DNA of 64,000 bases from a virus, in IMG/VR virus record IMGVR_UViG_3300020448_000002, positions 62,001-126,000 of that record; one strand, 5' to 3'. Within the stretch, counting starts at the first letter, position 1. Each line of letters opens with the position of its first letter. Below the pieces are notes generated by a model. That model searched no databases and was not told the DNA's origin. It was given only the letters and a program-made list of their open reading frames with translations. Below are positions 47,701 to 55,911 of this stretch, one piece after another. Position numbers and translations under genes: made by a program.

Positions 47701-49953
47701 ATGGCAGCGAATCAATCATCGCCAGGTGTAGTAGTACAAGAGAGAGATCTGACAACTGTCTCTACAGTATCAACTGCGAATATTGGTGTAATGGCAGCCC
47801 CCTTTGAGTTGGGACCTGTAGAAGAAATCATCGAGGTCTCAGGTGAGAGACAACTTGCAGAAGTGTTTGGTGAACCAAATGATAACAACTATGAGTATTG
47901 GTTTACAGCAGCACAGTATCTTGCATATGGTGGAACATTAAAAACAATCCGCGTATCATCTGCATCATTGAAAAATGCTGTTGATACAGGAACTGCTCCA
48001 TTAATTAAGAATTTACAATCGTACGAAACATCTTACGAAGAAGCAAATAACAACTGGACTTGGGCAGCTAGAACTGCAGGTTCTAAAGGTAACTCAATCG
48101 GTATATTTGTAACTGACTCAGGTGCTGATCAAATCGCTGTTATACCTGCTCCTGGTTCTGGTAACGATCCTGAGTTTGTCGCTGATGCTGCTGTAACTGC
48201 ATCTTCTGGTGCTGCAGGTAAAGTATTCAAATACTCTATTGTCTTAACAGTAACAAGCGTTGTCGGAGATTTTACACCTGGTACAACAACTACTATTAGT
48301 ATTTCTGGTTCTAACGAAACAGTTAATGTATTAGCATGGGATCCAACAAATCTTAAATTAGAGATTGGATTACCTGGTGGTGGAGTTACTGGTATCATCG
48401 CTGATGGTCAAACAATAACTCAAGGATCAAATACTTGCGATATCGCTACAGGTGGTATTGAAAGAAAATTATATATCGCATCTGACAAAGGCACTGTTGC
48501 TTTTGCAGCTGCTGATAGCATCCAAGATACAAACTCTACAGCATTCTCTATTACTTCTGTAAGAAATGAGTATGCAGAGCGTGAGTATCTACCTGGTGTA
48601 AAGTGGATTAACGTGGCTCCACGTCCTGAGACTTCACAGTTTGCAGTTGCAAATGGTGGATTCAGAGATGAACTACACGTTCTTGTCATTGATATAGACG
48701 GTAAAATCACAGGTACTGTTGGTGCATTACTTGAAAGATTTGTCGGTTTATCAAAGGCATCAGATGCTAAGACTTCCGTTGGAGAAACTAACTACTATCC
48801 AGAAGTTCTTAAGCAAAAGTCTCAATATGTTTATTGGGGTGAGCACGAGGATACAACATTCTCTGCTACTGGAACTCCTTCTGATGGTGTATTTGGTGGA
48901 AGTGCTCAGAACAAACAGTTTAACTTACTACGTTCTGCAGCTGGTTCAACAGATTATCCTGATGGAAGAACAACAATAGGTTCTAAGAACAACTCAACAT
49001 ATTACTACAGACTTGCCAGTGGTGCAGATTATGCAACATCTGGTGGTAACTATACAGTTTCAAATACTGATATCGCTACTGCATATCAATTAGTAGAAGA
49101 TCCTGAGTCACAGACAATCGACTTTATTCTCGCTGGTCCTTCTGGTGCTGATGACGCAAGTGCAATCGCTAAGATTACTTCACTAACAAATATCGTAGAA
49201 GAGCGTAGAGACTGTATGTTATTCGTATCACCTAGACGTGCAAACGTTGTTGGTGTAAGTAGTGGAACAACTGTTACTTCAAATATAATTGACTTCTTCA
49301 AGCAATTACCAAGTTCTTCTTACATGGTATTTGATTCTGGATACAAATATATCTACGATAAGTATAATGATGTTTATAGATACATTCCTTGTAACGGTGA
49401 CGTAGCAGGTCTATGTTTACAAGCAACAGAAACTGCTGAAGCATGGTTCTCACCTGCAGGTTTCCAACGTGGTGTTCTAAGAAATGCTATTAAACTAGCA
49501 TATACACCAACTAAAACTCAGCGTGATAACTTATACGCAAACAGAGTTAACCCAATCGTATCCTTCCCTGGTCAGGGTGTGGTACTATTCGGTGATAAGA
49601 CTGCTCTTGGATTTGCAAGTGCATTTGATAGAATTAACATTCGTCGCTTGTTCTTGGTTGTTGAGAGAGTTATCTCTGGTGCTGCTAAAGCACAACTCTT
49701 TGAACAGAACGATGAGTCACAAAGATCACTCTTTGTTAATATCATCGAACCTTATCTAAGGGATGTTCAAGGACGTAGAGGTGTTACAGACTTTATTGTT
49801 AAGTGTGATTCTTCTAACAATACTCCAGAGGCAGTTGACCGTGGAGAATTTTATGCGGAAGTATACTTGAAGCCAACACGCACAATTAACTACATTACAC
49901 TAACATTCGTTGCAACACGGACAGGTGTAAGTTTCGGTGAGGTAGCAAGCTAG
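47701..49953 (+). CDS. gp18: tail sheath protein gp18
   Basis: The contractile sheath subunit. Residues 1-90 (S-P-G-V-V-V-Q-E-R-D-L, N-I-G-V-M-A-A-P-F-E-L-G-P-V, Y-E-Y-W-F-T-A-A-Q-Y-L-A-Y-G-G) and the C-terminal domain (W-F-S-P-A-G-F-Q-R-G, F-G-D-K-T-A-L, I-N-I-R-R-L-F-L, F-I-V-K-C-D) are characteristic. It has 750 residues against 659 in T4. About residues 160-260 are an added beta module (G-D-F-T-P-G-T, V-L-A-W-D-P-T-N-L-K-L-E-I, G-Q-T-I-T-Q-G) shared with other structural proteins here. It has its own late promoter upstream and terminator downstream, fitting high-level expression. Confidence 0.95.
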   Translation: MAANQSSPGVVVQERDLTTVSTVSTANIGVMAAPFELGPVEEIIEVSGERQLAEVFGEPNDNNYEYWFTAAQYLAYGGTLKTIRVSSASLKNAVDTGTAPLIKNLQSYETSYEEANNNWTWAARTAGSKGNSIGIFVTDSGADQIAVIPAPGSGNDPEFVADAAVTASSGAAGKVFKYSIVLTVTSVVGDFTPGTTTTISISGSNETVNVLAWDPTNLKLEIGLPGGGVTGIIADGQTITQGSNTCDIATGGIERKLYIASDKGTVAFAAADSIQDTNSTAFSITSVRNEYAEREYLPGVKWINVAPRPETSQFAVANGGFRDELHVLVIDIDGKITGTVGALLERFVGLSKASDAKTSVGETNYYPEVLKQKSQYVYWGEHEDTTFSATGTPSDGVFGGSAQNKQFNLLRSAAGSTDYPDGRTTIGSKNNSTYYYRLASGADYATSGGNYTVSNTDIATAYQLVEDPESQTIDFILAGPSGADDASAIAKITSLTNIVEERRDCMLFVSPRRANVVGVSSGTTVTSNIIDFFKQLPSSSYMVFDSGYKYIYDKYNDVYRYIPCNGDVAGLCLQATETAEAWFSPAGFQRGVLRNAIKLAYTPTKTQRDNLYANRVNPIVSFPGQGVVLFGDKTALGFASAFDRINIRRLFLVVERVISGAAKAQLFEQNDESQRSLFVNIIEPYLRDVQGRRGVTDFIVKCDSSNNTPEAVDRGEFYAEVYLKPTRTINYITLTFVATRTGVSFGEVAS

Positions 49954-49969
49954 CACTGGAATATTGAAG

Positions 49970-49995
49970 AAAGACTCCTTCGGGGGTCTTTTTTT
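49970..49995 (+). terminator. factor-independent terminator after gp18
   Basis: Stem AAAGACTCC / GGGGTCTTT (9 bp, one G-T wobble) with a TTCG tetraloop and a T run, 17 nt after the gp18 stop. Confidence 0.95.
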
Positions 49996-50017
49996 ATGCT
50001 TAAAAATTTTATTTTGT

Positions 50018-50024
50018 CTAAATA
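50018..50024 (+). promoter_or_regulatory. late promoter motif CTAAATA upstream of gp19
   Basis: CTAAATA lies between the gp18 terminator and the gp19 ATG (34 nt downstream). Confidence 0.6.
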
Positions 50025-50058
50025 CTACTGACGGAAATTTTTTTATATAAAGGAACCA

Positions 50059-50640
50059 ATGGCAGAAAGAGGAACTATTGATGATTTTAAAGCGAAAGTC
50101 ACCTCCGACTTCGCACGTCCTAATCTATTCCAAGTCGATCTTGCATTCCCTACTGATATACTTCAAGGAGCAGACCTTATTGATTTAGGGAAGTTTACTG
50201 TGAGAGCAGCTAATCTACCTTCATCTCAGGTTGGTGTTATTGAAGTTCCTTTCAGAGGAAGAGTATTAAAGATTGCGGGAGACAGGACATTTGAACCTTG
50301 GACAATTACTGTTATGAATGACAGTGGGTTCAAAGTCAGAACCGCATTTGAATTGTGGGCATCAAGTATTCAAGCATATAATGAGAACTTTACATCAGCT
50401 GCAGGTCTTGGTGACAAGTCTGATAGTACTGGTTACTTCGCGGATATGAAAGTTCATCAGTTGGCAAGAGATCTTAAAGCGGGTGAGCAACCTAAGATTC
50501 TTAAATCTTATAAGTTCTATAACGTATTCCCAAGTAATATCGCTGCAATCGATCTTGATTTCGGTAATAATGACGCAGTTGAAGAGTTCACAGTGGAGTT
50601 ACAAGTCCAATACTGGATGCCAGAATTGACTTCTCAGTAA
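50059..50640 (+). CDS. gp19: tail tube protein gp19
   Basis: 193 residues, close to T4 gp19 (163). It forms the inner tail tube. Recognisable segments are I-D-D-F-K-A-K, R-P-N-L-F-Q-V-D-L, V-R-A-A-N-L-P-S-S, G-D-R-T-F-E-P-W-T-I-T-V-M-N-D and the C-terminal F-T-V-E-L-Q-V-Q-Y-W. It stands between sheath and portal as in T4, with its own late promoter. No insertions were seen, unlike the sheath. Confidence 0.93.
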   Translation: MAERGTIDDFKAKVTSDFARPNLFQVDLAFPTDILQGADLIDLGKFTVRAANLPSSQVGVIEVPFRGRVLKIAGDRTFEPWTITVMNDSGFKVRTAFELWASSIQAYNENFTSAAGLGDKSDSTGYFADMKVHQLARDLKAGEQPKILKSYKFYNVFPSNIAAIDLDFGNNDAVEEFTVELQVQYWMPELTSQ

Positions 50641-50644
50641 CCTC

Positions 50645-50651
50645 CTAAATA
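50645..50651 (+). promoter_or_regulatory. late promoter motif CTAAATA upstream of gp20
   Basis: CTAAATA starts 4 nt after the gp19 stop, 25 nt before the portal ATG. Confidence 0.55.
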
Positions 50652-50676
50652 TAGTAGGAACAATCATTAAAATATA

Positions 50677-52293
50677 ATGGCACAGCAGCTCTTCGGTTTT
50701 TCACTGCAGAGAGCAAAGAAGGTTCCCAAGGGACCTTCTTTTGTTCAAAAAGATAGCTTAGACGGATCACAACCCGTAGTTGGTGGTGGTTACTATGGCT
50801 ACTCTGTTGACTTTGATGGACAAATTAGAAATGAGTATGAACTAATCACTCGTTATAGAGAGATGGTTCTACAACCAGAATGTGATAGTGCGGTTGACGA
50901 TGTAGTTAACGAAACTATCTGTGGTAACTTTGATGACGTACCTGTAGAGTTAGAACTATCTAACCTCAAGGTATCTGAAAAAATTAAAAAATTAATGAGA
51001 GAAGAGTTTGATGAGATTCTTCGCTTATTAGATTTTGATAATAGATCTTATGAGATCTTCCGTAGATGGTATGTTGACGGTAGATTATTTTATCATAAAG
51101 TTATAGATCCGAAGAAACCACGTAACGGTTTGGTAGAATTACGCTATATTGATCCTCGTAAGATCCGTAAGGTTACAGAGTATGAACAGAAGAAACCTGG
51201 CGAGTTAAGGAATCAAGATCTGAATACTCAGTTGACTCAGAAGAGTGCTGAGTATTTCTTGTATAATCCTAAAGGTCTTAGAAATTCTACTAATCAAGGA
51301 TTAAAAATTGCACCTGATTCAATTACATATTGTCATTCTGGTATACAGGATCTCAATAAGAACATGGTGTTATCACACTTACACAAAGCAATTAAGGCAG
51401 TCAATCAGTTAAGAATGATTGAAGATAGTTTAGTTATATACAGACTATCAAGAGCACCAGAAAGAAGAATATTTTATATCGATGTTGGTAACTTACCTAA
51501 GAACAAAGCGGAGCAATATCTTCGTGAAGTTATGGGTCGTTACAGAAACAAACTTGTATATGATGCAAACACAGGAGAGATTAAAGATGACAAAAAATTC
51601 ATGTCAATGCTCGAAGACTTCTGGTTACCCAGACGAGAAGGAGGACGAGGTACTGAAATCACTACGTTGCCAGGTGGACAAAATCTTGGAGAACTTGAGG
51701 ATGTCAAATACTTCCAAAAGAAATTATACAAATCACTCAACGTTCCGAACTCAAGGTTAGAAACAGAAACTACATTTAACATTGGACGTGCTGCAGAAAT
51801 CACACGTGATGAAGTTAAATTCCAAAAGTTTGTTGCACGTTTGCGTAAACGTTTCGGAGAATTGTTTATAGATCTCCTCAAGACTCAATTAATTCTAAAA
51901 GGAATTATATCTATTGAAGATTGGGAAGAGTATAAAGAACATATTCAGTTTGATTATATCGCTGATAACTACTTTACTGAACTCAAAGAGATTGAAATCC
52001 GTAATGAAAGGATGAATGAAGTTAATCAGATGGATCCTTATGTCGGTAAATACTTCTCTATCGAACACATACGTCGTCAGATTCTTAAACAGACTGATAT
52101 GGAAATTAAAGAAATAGATAAACAGATAGAGGCAGAAACGGAGGCAGGATTAATTATGTCTCCAGAAGATCAGATGGCTGCAGAAATGGGAGTAATGCCA
52201 GGTGAAGAGGGTGGAGTTCCACCCGATGAAGGAGTACCCCAAGACCCAAAGTCCGCGATTGACCCTGCTGATTTAAAGCGAGGGGAATTCTAA
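50677..52293 (+). CDS. gp20: portal vertex protein gp20
   Basis: The 538-residue portal forms the DNA gate at one capsid vertex and nucleates head assembly. Conserved segments are R-Y-R-E-M (about 65), C-D-S-A-V-D-D-V-V-N-E, W-Y-V-D-G-R-L-F-Y-H-K, E-L-R-Y-I-D-P-R-K-I-R, the L-P-x-x-x-A-E-Q-Y-L region near 270-285 and P-N-S-R-L-E-T-E-T-T-F-N-I-G-R near 357. The C-terminus is acidic and proline-rich, possibly the part exposed in the prohead. Length is close to T4 gp20 (524). Confidence 0.96.
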   Translation: MAQQLFGFSLQRAKKVPKGPSFVQKDSLDGSQPVVGGGYYGYSVDFDGQIRNEYELITRYREMVLQPECDSAVDDVVNETICGNFDDVPVELELSNLKVSEKIKKLMREEFDEILRLLDFDNRSYEIFRRWYVDGRLFYHKVIDPKKPRNGLVELRYIDPRKIRKVTEYEQKKPGELRNQDLNTQLTQKSAEYFLYNPKGLRNSTNQGLKIAPDSITYCHSGIQDLNKNMVLSHLHKAIKAVNQLRMIEDSLVIYRLSRAPERRIFYIDVGNLPKNKAEQYLREVMGRYRNKLVYDANTGEIKDDKKFMSMLEDFWLPRREGGRGTEITTLPGGQNLGELEDVKYFQKKLYKSLNVPNSRLETETTFNIGRAAEITRDEVKFQKFVARLRKRFGELFIDLLKTQLILKGIISIEDWEEYKEHIQFDYIADNYFTELKEIEIRNERMNEVNQMDPYVGKYFSIEHIRRQILKQTDMEIKEIDKQIEAETEAGLIMSPEDQMAAEMGVMPGEEGGVPPDEGVPQDPKSAIDPADLKRGEF

Positions 52294-52296
52294 TTA

Positions 52297-52303
52297 CTAA
52301 ATA
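52297..52303 (+). promoter_or_regulatory. late promoter motif CTAAATA after gp20
   Basis: CTAAATA lies 21 nt before the ATG at 52325 in the gap after the portal gene. Confidence 0.55.
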
Positions 52304-52324
52304 GATAATGAAGGTAACTAATTT

Positions 52325-52663
52325 ATGGCAAGCGAAATAGCAAACACTATCATCGACCACATCTTTGGTGATGAAAAAGCAAAAGCAGTTGATGCAATGA
52401 ATGATGCATTAAGTGCTACAGCTTATGATGCAATACAAGCTCAGAAAGCCGAATTTGCAAAAACAATGGGGTTTAATATGGATCAAACTGCACAAGCAGT
52501 TGCGGATGATCTAGAAGATAAACTCGTTGATGATGGATCTGGTGAAACAAAGGTAGAACCTGTAACAGGTAGAATGCCTCATGAACCACCAGAAGGTGAG
52601 GTTCAAACAGAACCACCTGCCGAAGAACCCGTAGAGGAACCCAACAATGAGACTAATAGCTGA
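52325..52663 (+). CDS. probable prohead core protein (gp67/gp68 position)
   Basis: A 112-residue protein with a helical N-terminal half (I-I-D-H-I-F-G-D-E-K-A-K-A-V-D-A-M-N, A-Y-D-A-I-Q-A-Q-K) and an acidic Pro/Glu-rich C-terminal tail. It lies between portal and protease, where T4 has the small prohead core proteins gp67 and gp68, and the acidic composition fits a scaffold core component that is degraded during maturation. Sequence similarity to gp67/68 is not evident, so the call rests on position and composition. It overlaps gp21 by 17 nt. Confidence 0.65.
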   Translation: MASEIANTIIDHIFGDEKAKAVDAMNDALSATAYDAIQAQKAEFAKTMGFNMDQTAQAVADDLEDKLVDDGSGETKVEPVTGRMPHEPPEGEVQTEPPAEEPVEEPNNETNS

Positions 52664-53291
52664 AGAAATCGAAGCAGTAGAATTTATTACTGAAGAAAAG
52701 GGTGGTAAAAAATCACACTTTATAGAAGGTATATTTCTACAATCTGAGATAACAAATAAAAATGGAAGGATGTATCCTTTCAAAACACTTCAGAGAGAAG
52801 TTGCTAAGTACGAAGAGTCACAGATCAGAAAAGGTCGTGCACTTGGAGAACTTGGACATCCAGACGGTCCTTCAATTAACCTAGATAGAGTATCACATAA
52901 GATCGAATCTTTGAAAGAAGACGGAAATAATTTCGTTGGAAGAGCAAAGATACTTGATACACCTATGGGTAACATTGCATCATCACTACTAAGTGAAGGT
53001 GTAAGACTAGGAGTTTCTTCAAGAGGAATGGGTTCTCTGAAGAAAGAATCTGATTGCAACATAGTCCAAGATGACTTTATGCTTGCAACTGCTGCTGATA
53101 TAGTAGCAGACCCTTCTGCTCCAGACGCTTTTGTGGATGGAATCATGGAAGGAAAAGAGTGGGTTTGGGATAATGGCATCTTAAAAGAAGCAGCTATTGC
53201 GGAAATTAAGGATGAAATTGACCATGCAACTCTCATAAACTTACAGGAAAAGAAGCTTTCCGCATTTGAAAAGTTTCTTAAGAGTCTGTAG
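52647..53291 (+). CDS. gp21: prohead core protease gp21
   Basis: A serine-type prohead protease that digests the scaffold and trims capsid proteins. 214 residues, near T4 gp21 (212). His71 in G-E-L-G-H-P-D-G and Ser124/Ser125 in L-G-V-S-S-R-G-M-G are the expected catalytic His and Ser regions of this herpesvirus-assemblin-like family. N-G-R-M-Y-P near 39-44 is also typical. The gene overlaps the preceding core gene and is followed by gp22 and gp23 in T4 order. Confidence 0.93.
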   Translation: MRLIAEEIEAVEFITEEKGGKKSHFIEGIFLQSEITNKNGRMYPFKTLQREVAKYEESQIRKGRALGELGHPDGPSINLDRVSHKIESLKEDGNNFVGRAKILDTPMGNIASSLLSEGVRLGVSSRGMGSLKKESDCNIVQDDFMLATAADIVADPSAPDAFVDGIMEGKEWVWDNGILKEAAIAEIKDEIDHATLINLQEKKLSAFEKFLKSL

Positions 53292-53294
53292 TTT

Positions 53295-53301
53295 ATAAAT
53301 A
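53295..53301 (+). promoter_or_regulatory. late promoter motif ATAAATA upstream of gp22
   Basis: ATAAATA 36 nt before the gp22 ATG, in the gap after gp21. A TCGGAG ribosome site follows. Confidence 0.65.
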
Positions 53302-53337
53302 AAACTGTATATAACGCTAAGAAATCGGAGTTAAACA

Positions 53338-54423
53338 ATGTCTGAGACCTCTACTAAAGAGTTAGATAACATGGAAACAGTGAAAGAAGACGCAGCAACT
53401 GGAACAGCAGCTATAACAAAAGGTGCAACGTCTGGAGAAAAGATTGATACTTCCCAAGGTAAGTACACTGATATCGGTGGATCCGATAGTAAGGGTAAAC
53501 CAGAAGGAACAGAAAATCTAGGAGCTAAAGCTGCATCACCTGTAGGTGCTACTAAGGATTCCTCATTAAAGACGAAACCTAGCAACGCATCGAGTTCCAT
53601 GCCTGGTGCACTGTCAAGTAAAATCTTCGATGACGTGGAGAAGAAAGATGGCGAAACAATCCAAGAAGAGCCAGAGTCTGAAGAAACCAAGTACGACTTT
53701 ACTCAAGATGTTGACGCTCTTGTCTCTGGTGAAGAACTCACAGAAGAGTTCAGAGTAAAAGCTGCAACAATCTTTGAAGCTGCAGTTACTTCACGTGTTA
53801 ATGAGGAAACTAAAGCGTTAACCGAAGCATTTGAATCTACTCTGACTGAAGAAGTCGAGAAGATCAAAACAGAATTGGCTGAAAAAGTTGATGACTATCT
53901 ATCTTATGCTGCTGAACAGTGGATCAAAGAGAATTCACTCGCTGTTGAGCACGGTATAAAGACTGAGATGGCAGAGTCATTCTTTAACGGTCTAAAAGGT
54001 CTCTTCGTAGAACATAATTTTGATGTTCCCGAAGACAAATATAACCTGCTTGATGGTATGGCAGGGGAATTAGATGATATGGAAAAGAAACTCAATGAGC
54101 AAATCGACTCTAATGTATCTTTGAACAAGAGGATTGGAGAGTTTGTTAAAATGGAAATCGTGAACGAATGTGCTGCAGGTCTCGCAGAGACTCAAAAAGA
54201 GAAGCTTGCTTCTTTAGCAGAGGGTGTTGAGTTTGAAAATGAAGAAGACTTTAAATCAAAAGTCGAGACAATTAAGGAATCATATTTCACTAGGAAGGCT
54301 GAAGTCGCTGCAGAAGCTGCAAAGACAGAACCCACCGAGGAAAGTTCAGAACCCTTAGTTGAAAGTACAGCAAGCGGTACCATGGGTAAATACGTGGATG
54401 CAATCGCTCGTTGGTCCAAATAA
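53338..54423 (+). CDS. gp22: prohead scaffold protein gp22
   Basis: 361 residues, with a disordered Ser/Thr/Gly/Lys-rich N-terminal third and a long helical, acidic part from about residue 120 onward (V-D-A-L-V-S-G-E-E-L-T-E-E-F-R, A-A-x-I-F-E-A-A-V, coiled-coil-like stretch near 230-265). This is the layout of marine T4-like gp22, the major scaffold core digested by gp21. T4 gp22 is shorter (269); the N-terminal extension is common in cyanophages. It sits between protease and major capsid. Start ATG follows a GGAG site. Confidence 0.9.
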   Translation: MSETSTKELDNMETVKEDAATGTAAITKGATSGEKIDTSQGKYTDIGGSDSKGKPEGTENLGAKAASPVGATKDSSLKTKPSNASSSMPGALSSKIFDDVEKKDGETIQEEPESEETKYDFTQDVDALVSGEELTEEFRVKAATIFEAAVTSRVNEETKALTEAFESTLTEEVEKIKTELAEKVDDYLSYAAEQWIKENSLAVEHGIKTEMAESFFNGLKGLFVEHNFDVPEDKYNLLDGMAGELDDMEKKLNEQIDSNVSLNKRIGEFVKMEIVNECAAGLAETQKEKLASLAEGVEFENEEDFKSKVETIKESYFTRKAEVAAEAAKTEPTEESSEPLVESTASGTMGKYVDAIARWSK

Positions 54424-54447
54424 TAAACTACTAACTTAGGAGACATA

Positions 54448-55845
54448 ATGTCACTACAATCACTCCAAGAAAAGTGGGCACCCGTTCTAAACCACGAAGC
54501 TCTTCCAGGCATCGAGGACACATATAAGAAAGGCGTAGTCGCACAACTTCTTGAGAACCAAGAAATAGCATTAAGAGAAGAAGGGAATGCTTTAAACGAA
54601 ACTCTTCAAACAGTTGGAACAGGTGGATTCGGTGGCGGTGCAACCGCAACAGGTCCAGTCGCAGGTTTCGACCCAGTTCTAATTTCATTGATCAGAAGAT
54701 CAATGCCAATGTTGATCGCTTACGATATCGCAGGTGTTCAACCAATGACAGGTCCTACAGGACTTATCTTTGCAATGAGAACAGCTTATGGTAGCGAAAG
54801 AAGCCCTGCTTCTAGCGACTTCCGTGAAGCAATGTTCAACGAGCCTAACGCAGGTTTCTCTGGTGGTGCAGGTACAGGTTTATCAAACTATGACCCAACA
54901 GCATCAAGTTCTGCAGTTAACGACGCTGAAGGTGCAAACCCAGGTGTTCTTAACGACTCATCACCAGGAACTTACGAGTTAACAGGTGACGGAGCAGGTA
55001 TGGCTACAACCACTGCTGAAGGTTTAGATGACTCTAGTGCATCTACAGCATTCAGAGAGATGGGTTTCTCAATCGAGAAAGTAACCGTTACAGCGAAATC
55101 CAGAGCACTAAAGGCTGAGTATTCAATCGAACTTGCTCAAGACTTGAAAGCAATTCATGGTCTTGATGCCGAGCAAGAATTGTCTAATATTCTTTCAACA
55201 GAAATACTTGCTGAAATAAACAGAGAAGTTGTTCGTACTATCTACGTTAACGCAGTAGAAGGTGCACAGAATAACGTTGCTGATGCAGGTATCTTTGACC
55301 TTGACGTTGACTCAAATGGTAGATGGTCAGTTGAGAAGTTCAAAGGACTTCTATTCCAGATCGAAAGAGATTCCAACGCTATCGGGCAACAGACTCGTCG
55401 CGGGAAGGGCAACATATTAATCTGCTCTGCAGACGTTGCATCTGCTCTTGGAATGGCTGGAGTTCTTGATTACGCTCCTGCTCTTAATGGTAACAACGCT
55501 TTGACAGGTGTAGACGATACATCTTCAACTCTTGTTGGAACATTAAACGGAAGAATCAAGGTTTACGTTGATCCATATTCAGCAAACGTAGCAGACAAGC
55601 ACTTCTATGTTGCAGGATACAAAGGTACTTCACCTTATGACGCAGGATTATTCTACTGTCCTTACGTTCCATTACAGCAAGTTAGAGCAATCAACCCTAA
55701 CACCTTCCAACCAAAAATTGGTTTCAAGACTCGTTACGGTATGGTTTCTAACCCATTCTCACAGGGACTTACACAAGGATCTGGAGCACTTACAGCTAAC
55801 AGCAATAAGTACTACAGAAGAGTTCAAGTTGCGAACATCATGTAA
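54448..55845 (+). CDS. gp23: major capsid protein gp23
   Basis: 465 residues of HK97-fold capsid protein. Recognisable marine gp23 segments are L-Q-E-K-W-A-P-V-L-N-H near the N-terminus, F-D-P-V-L-I-S-L-I-R-R-S-M-P, G-V-Q-P-M-T-G-P-T-G-L-I-F-A-M-R, M-G-F-S-I-E-K, A-K-S-R-A-L-K-A-E-Y-S, and the C-terminal F-Q-P-K-I-G-F-K-T-R-Y-G. The first about 60 residues probably are removed by gp21 during maturation, as in T4. Codon use is more C-rich at third positions than in the fibre genes, as expected for a highly expressed gene. No gp24 vertex gene follows. A strong AGGAG site precedes the ATG and a terminator follows. Confidence 0.97.
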   Translation: MSLQSLQEKWAPVLNHEALPGIEDTYKKGVVAQLLENQEIALREEGNALNETLQTVGTGGFGGGATATGPVAGFDPVLISLIRRSMPMLIAYDIAGVQPMTGPTGLIFAMRTAYGSERSPASSDFREAMFNEPNAGFSGGAGTGLSNYDPTASSSAVNDAEGANPGVLNDSSPGTYELTGDGAGMATTTAEGLDDSSASTAFREMGFSIEKVTVTAKSRALKAEYSIELAQDLKAIHGLDAEQELSNILSTEILAEINREVVRTIYVNAVEGAQNNVADAGIFDLDVDSNGRWSVEKFKGLLFQIERDSNAIGQQTRRGKGNILICSADVASALGMAGVLDYAPALNGNNALTGVDDTSSTLVGTLNGRIKVYVDPYSANVADKHFYVAGYKGTSPYDAGLFYCPYVPLQQVRAINPNTFQPKIGFKTRYGMVSNPFSQGLTQGSGALTANSNKYYRRVQVANIM

Positions 55846-55867
55846 TTCGGATATTACATATATCACT

Positions 55868-55892
55868 AAGAGACCTTCGGGTCTCTTTTTTT
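55868..55892 (+). terminator. factor-independent terminator after gp23
   Basis: Perfect 8-bp stem AAGAGACC / GGTCTCTT with a TTCG tetraloop and T tract, 23 nt after the gp23 stop. Confidence 0.95.
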
Positions 55893-55900
55893 ATGCTATC

Positions 55901-55907
55901 ATAAATA
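55901..55907 (+). promoter_or_regulatory. late promoter motif ATAAATA just before def
   Basis: ATAAATA between the gp23 terminator and the peptide deformylase ATG, only 4 nt before that start. T4 late transcripts begin a few nucleotides after the element, so the mRNA would be leaderless or nearly so. Confidence 0.55.
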
Positions 55908-55911
55908 CAAC

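Noticed and set aside
52790-53338. 182-codon minus-strand frame over gp21
   Set aside because: gp21 on the plus strand has both catalytic motifs; the antisense frame is Ser/Leu-rich shadow sequence with no recognisable features.
53331-53690. 119-codon minus-strand frame over the start of gp22
   Set aside because: Shadow of the Ser/Thr/Gly/Lys-rich N-terminus of gp22; no neighbours on that strand.
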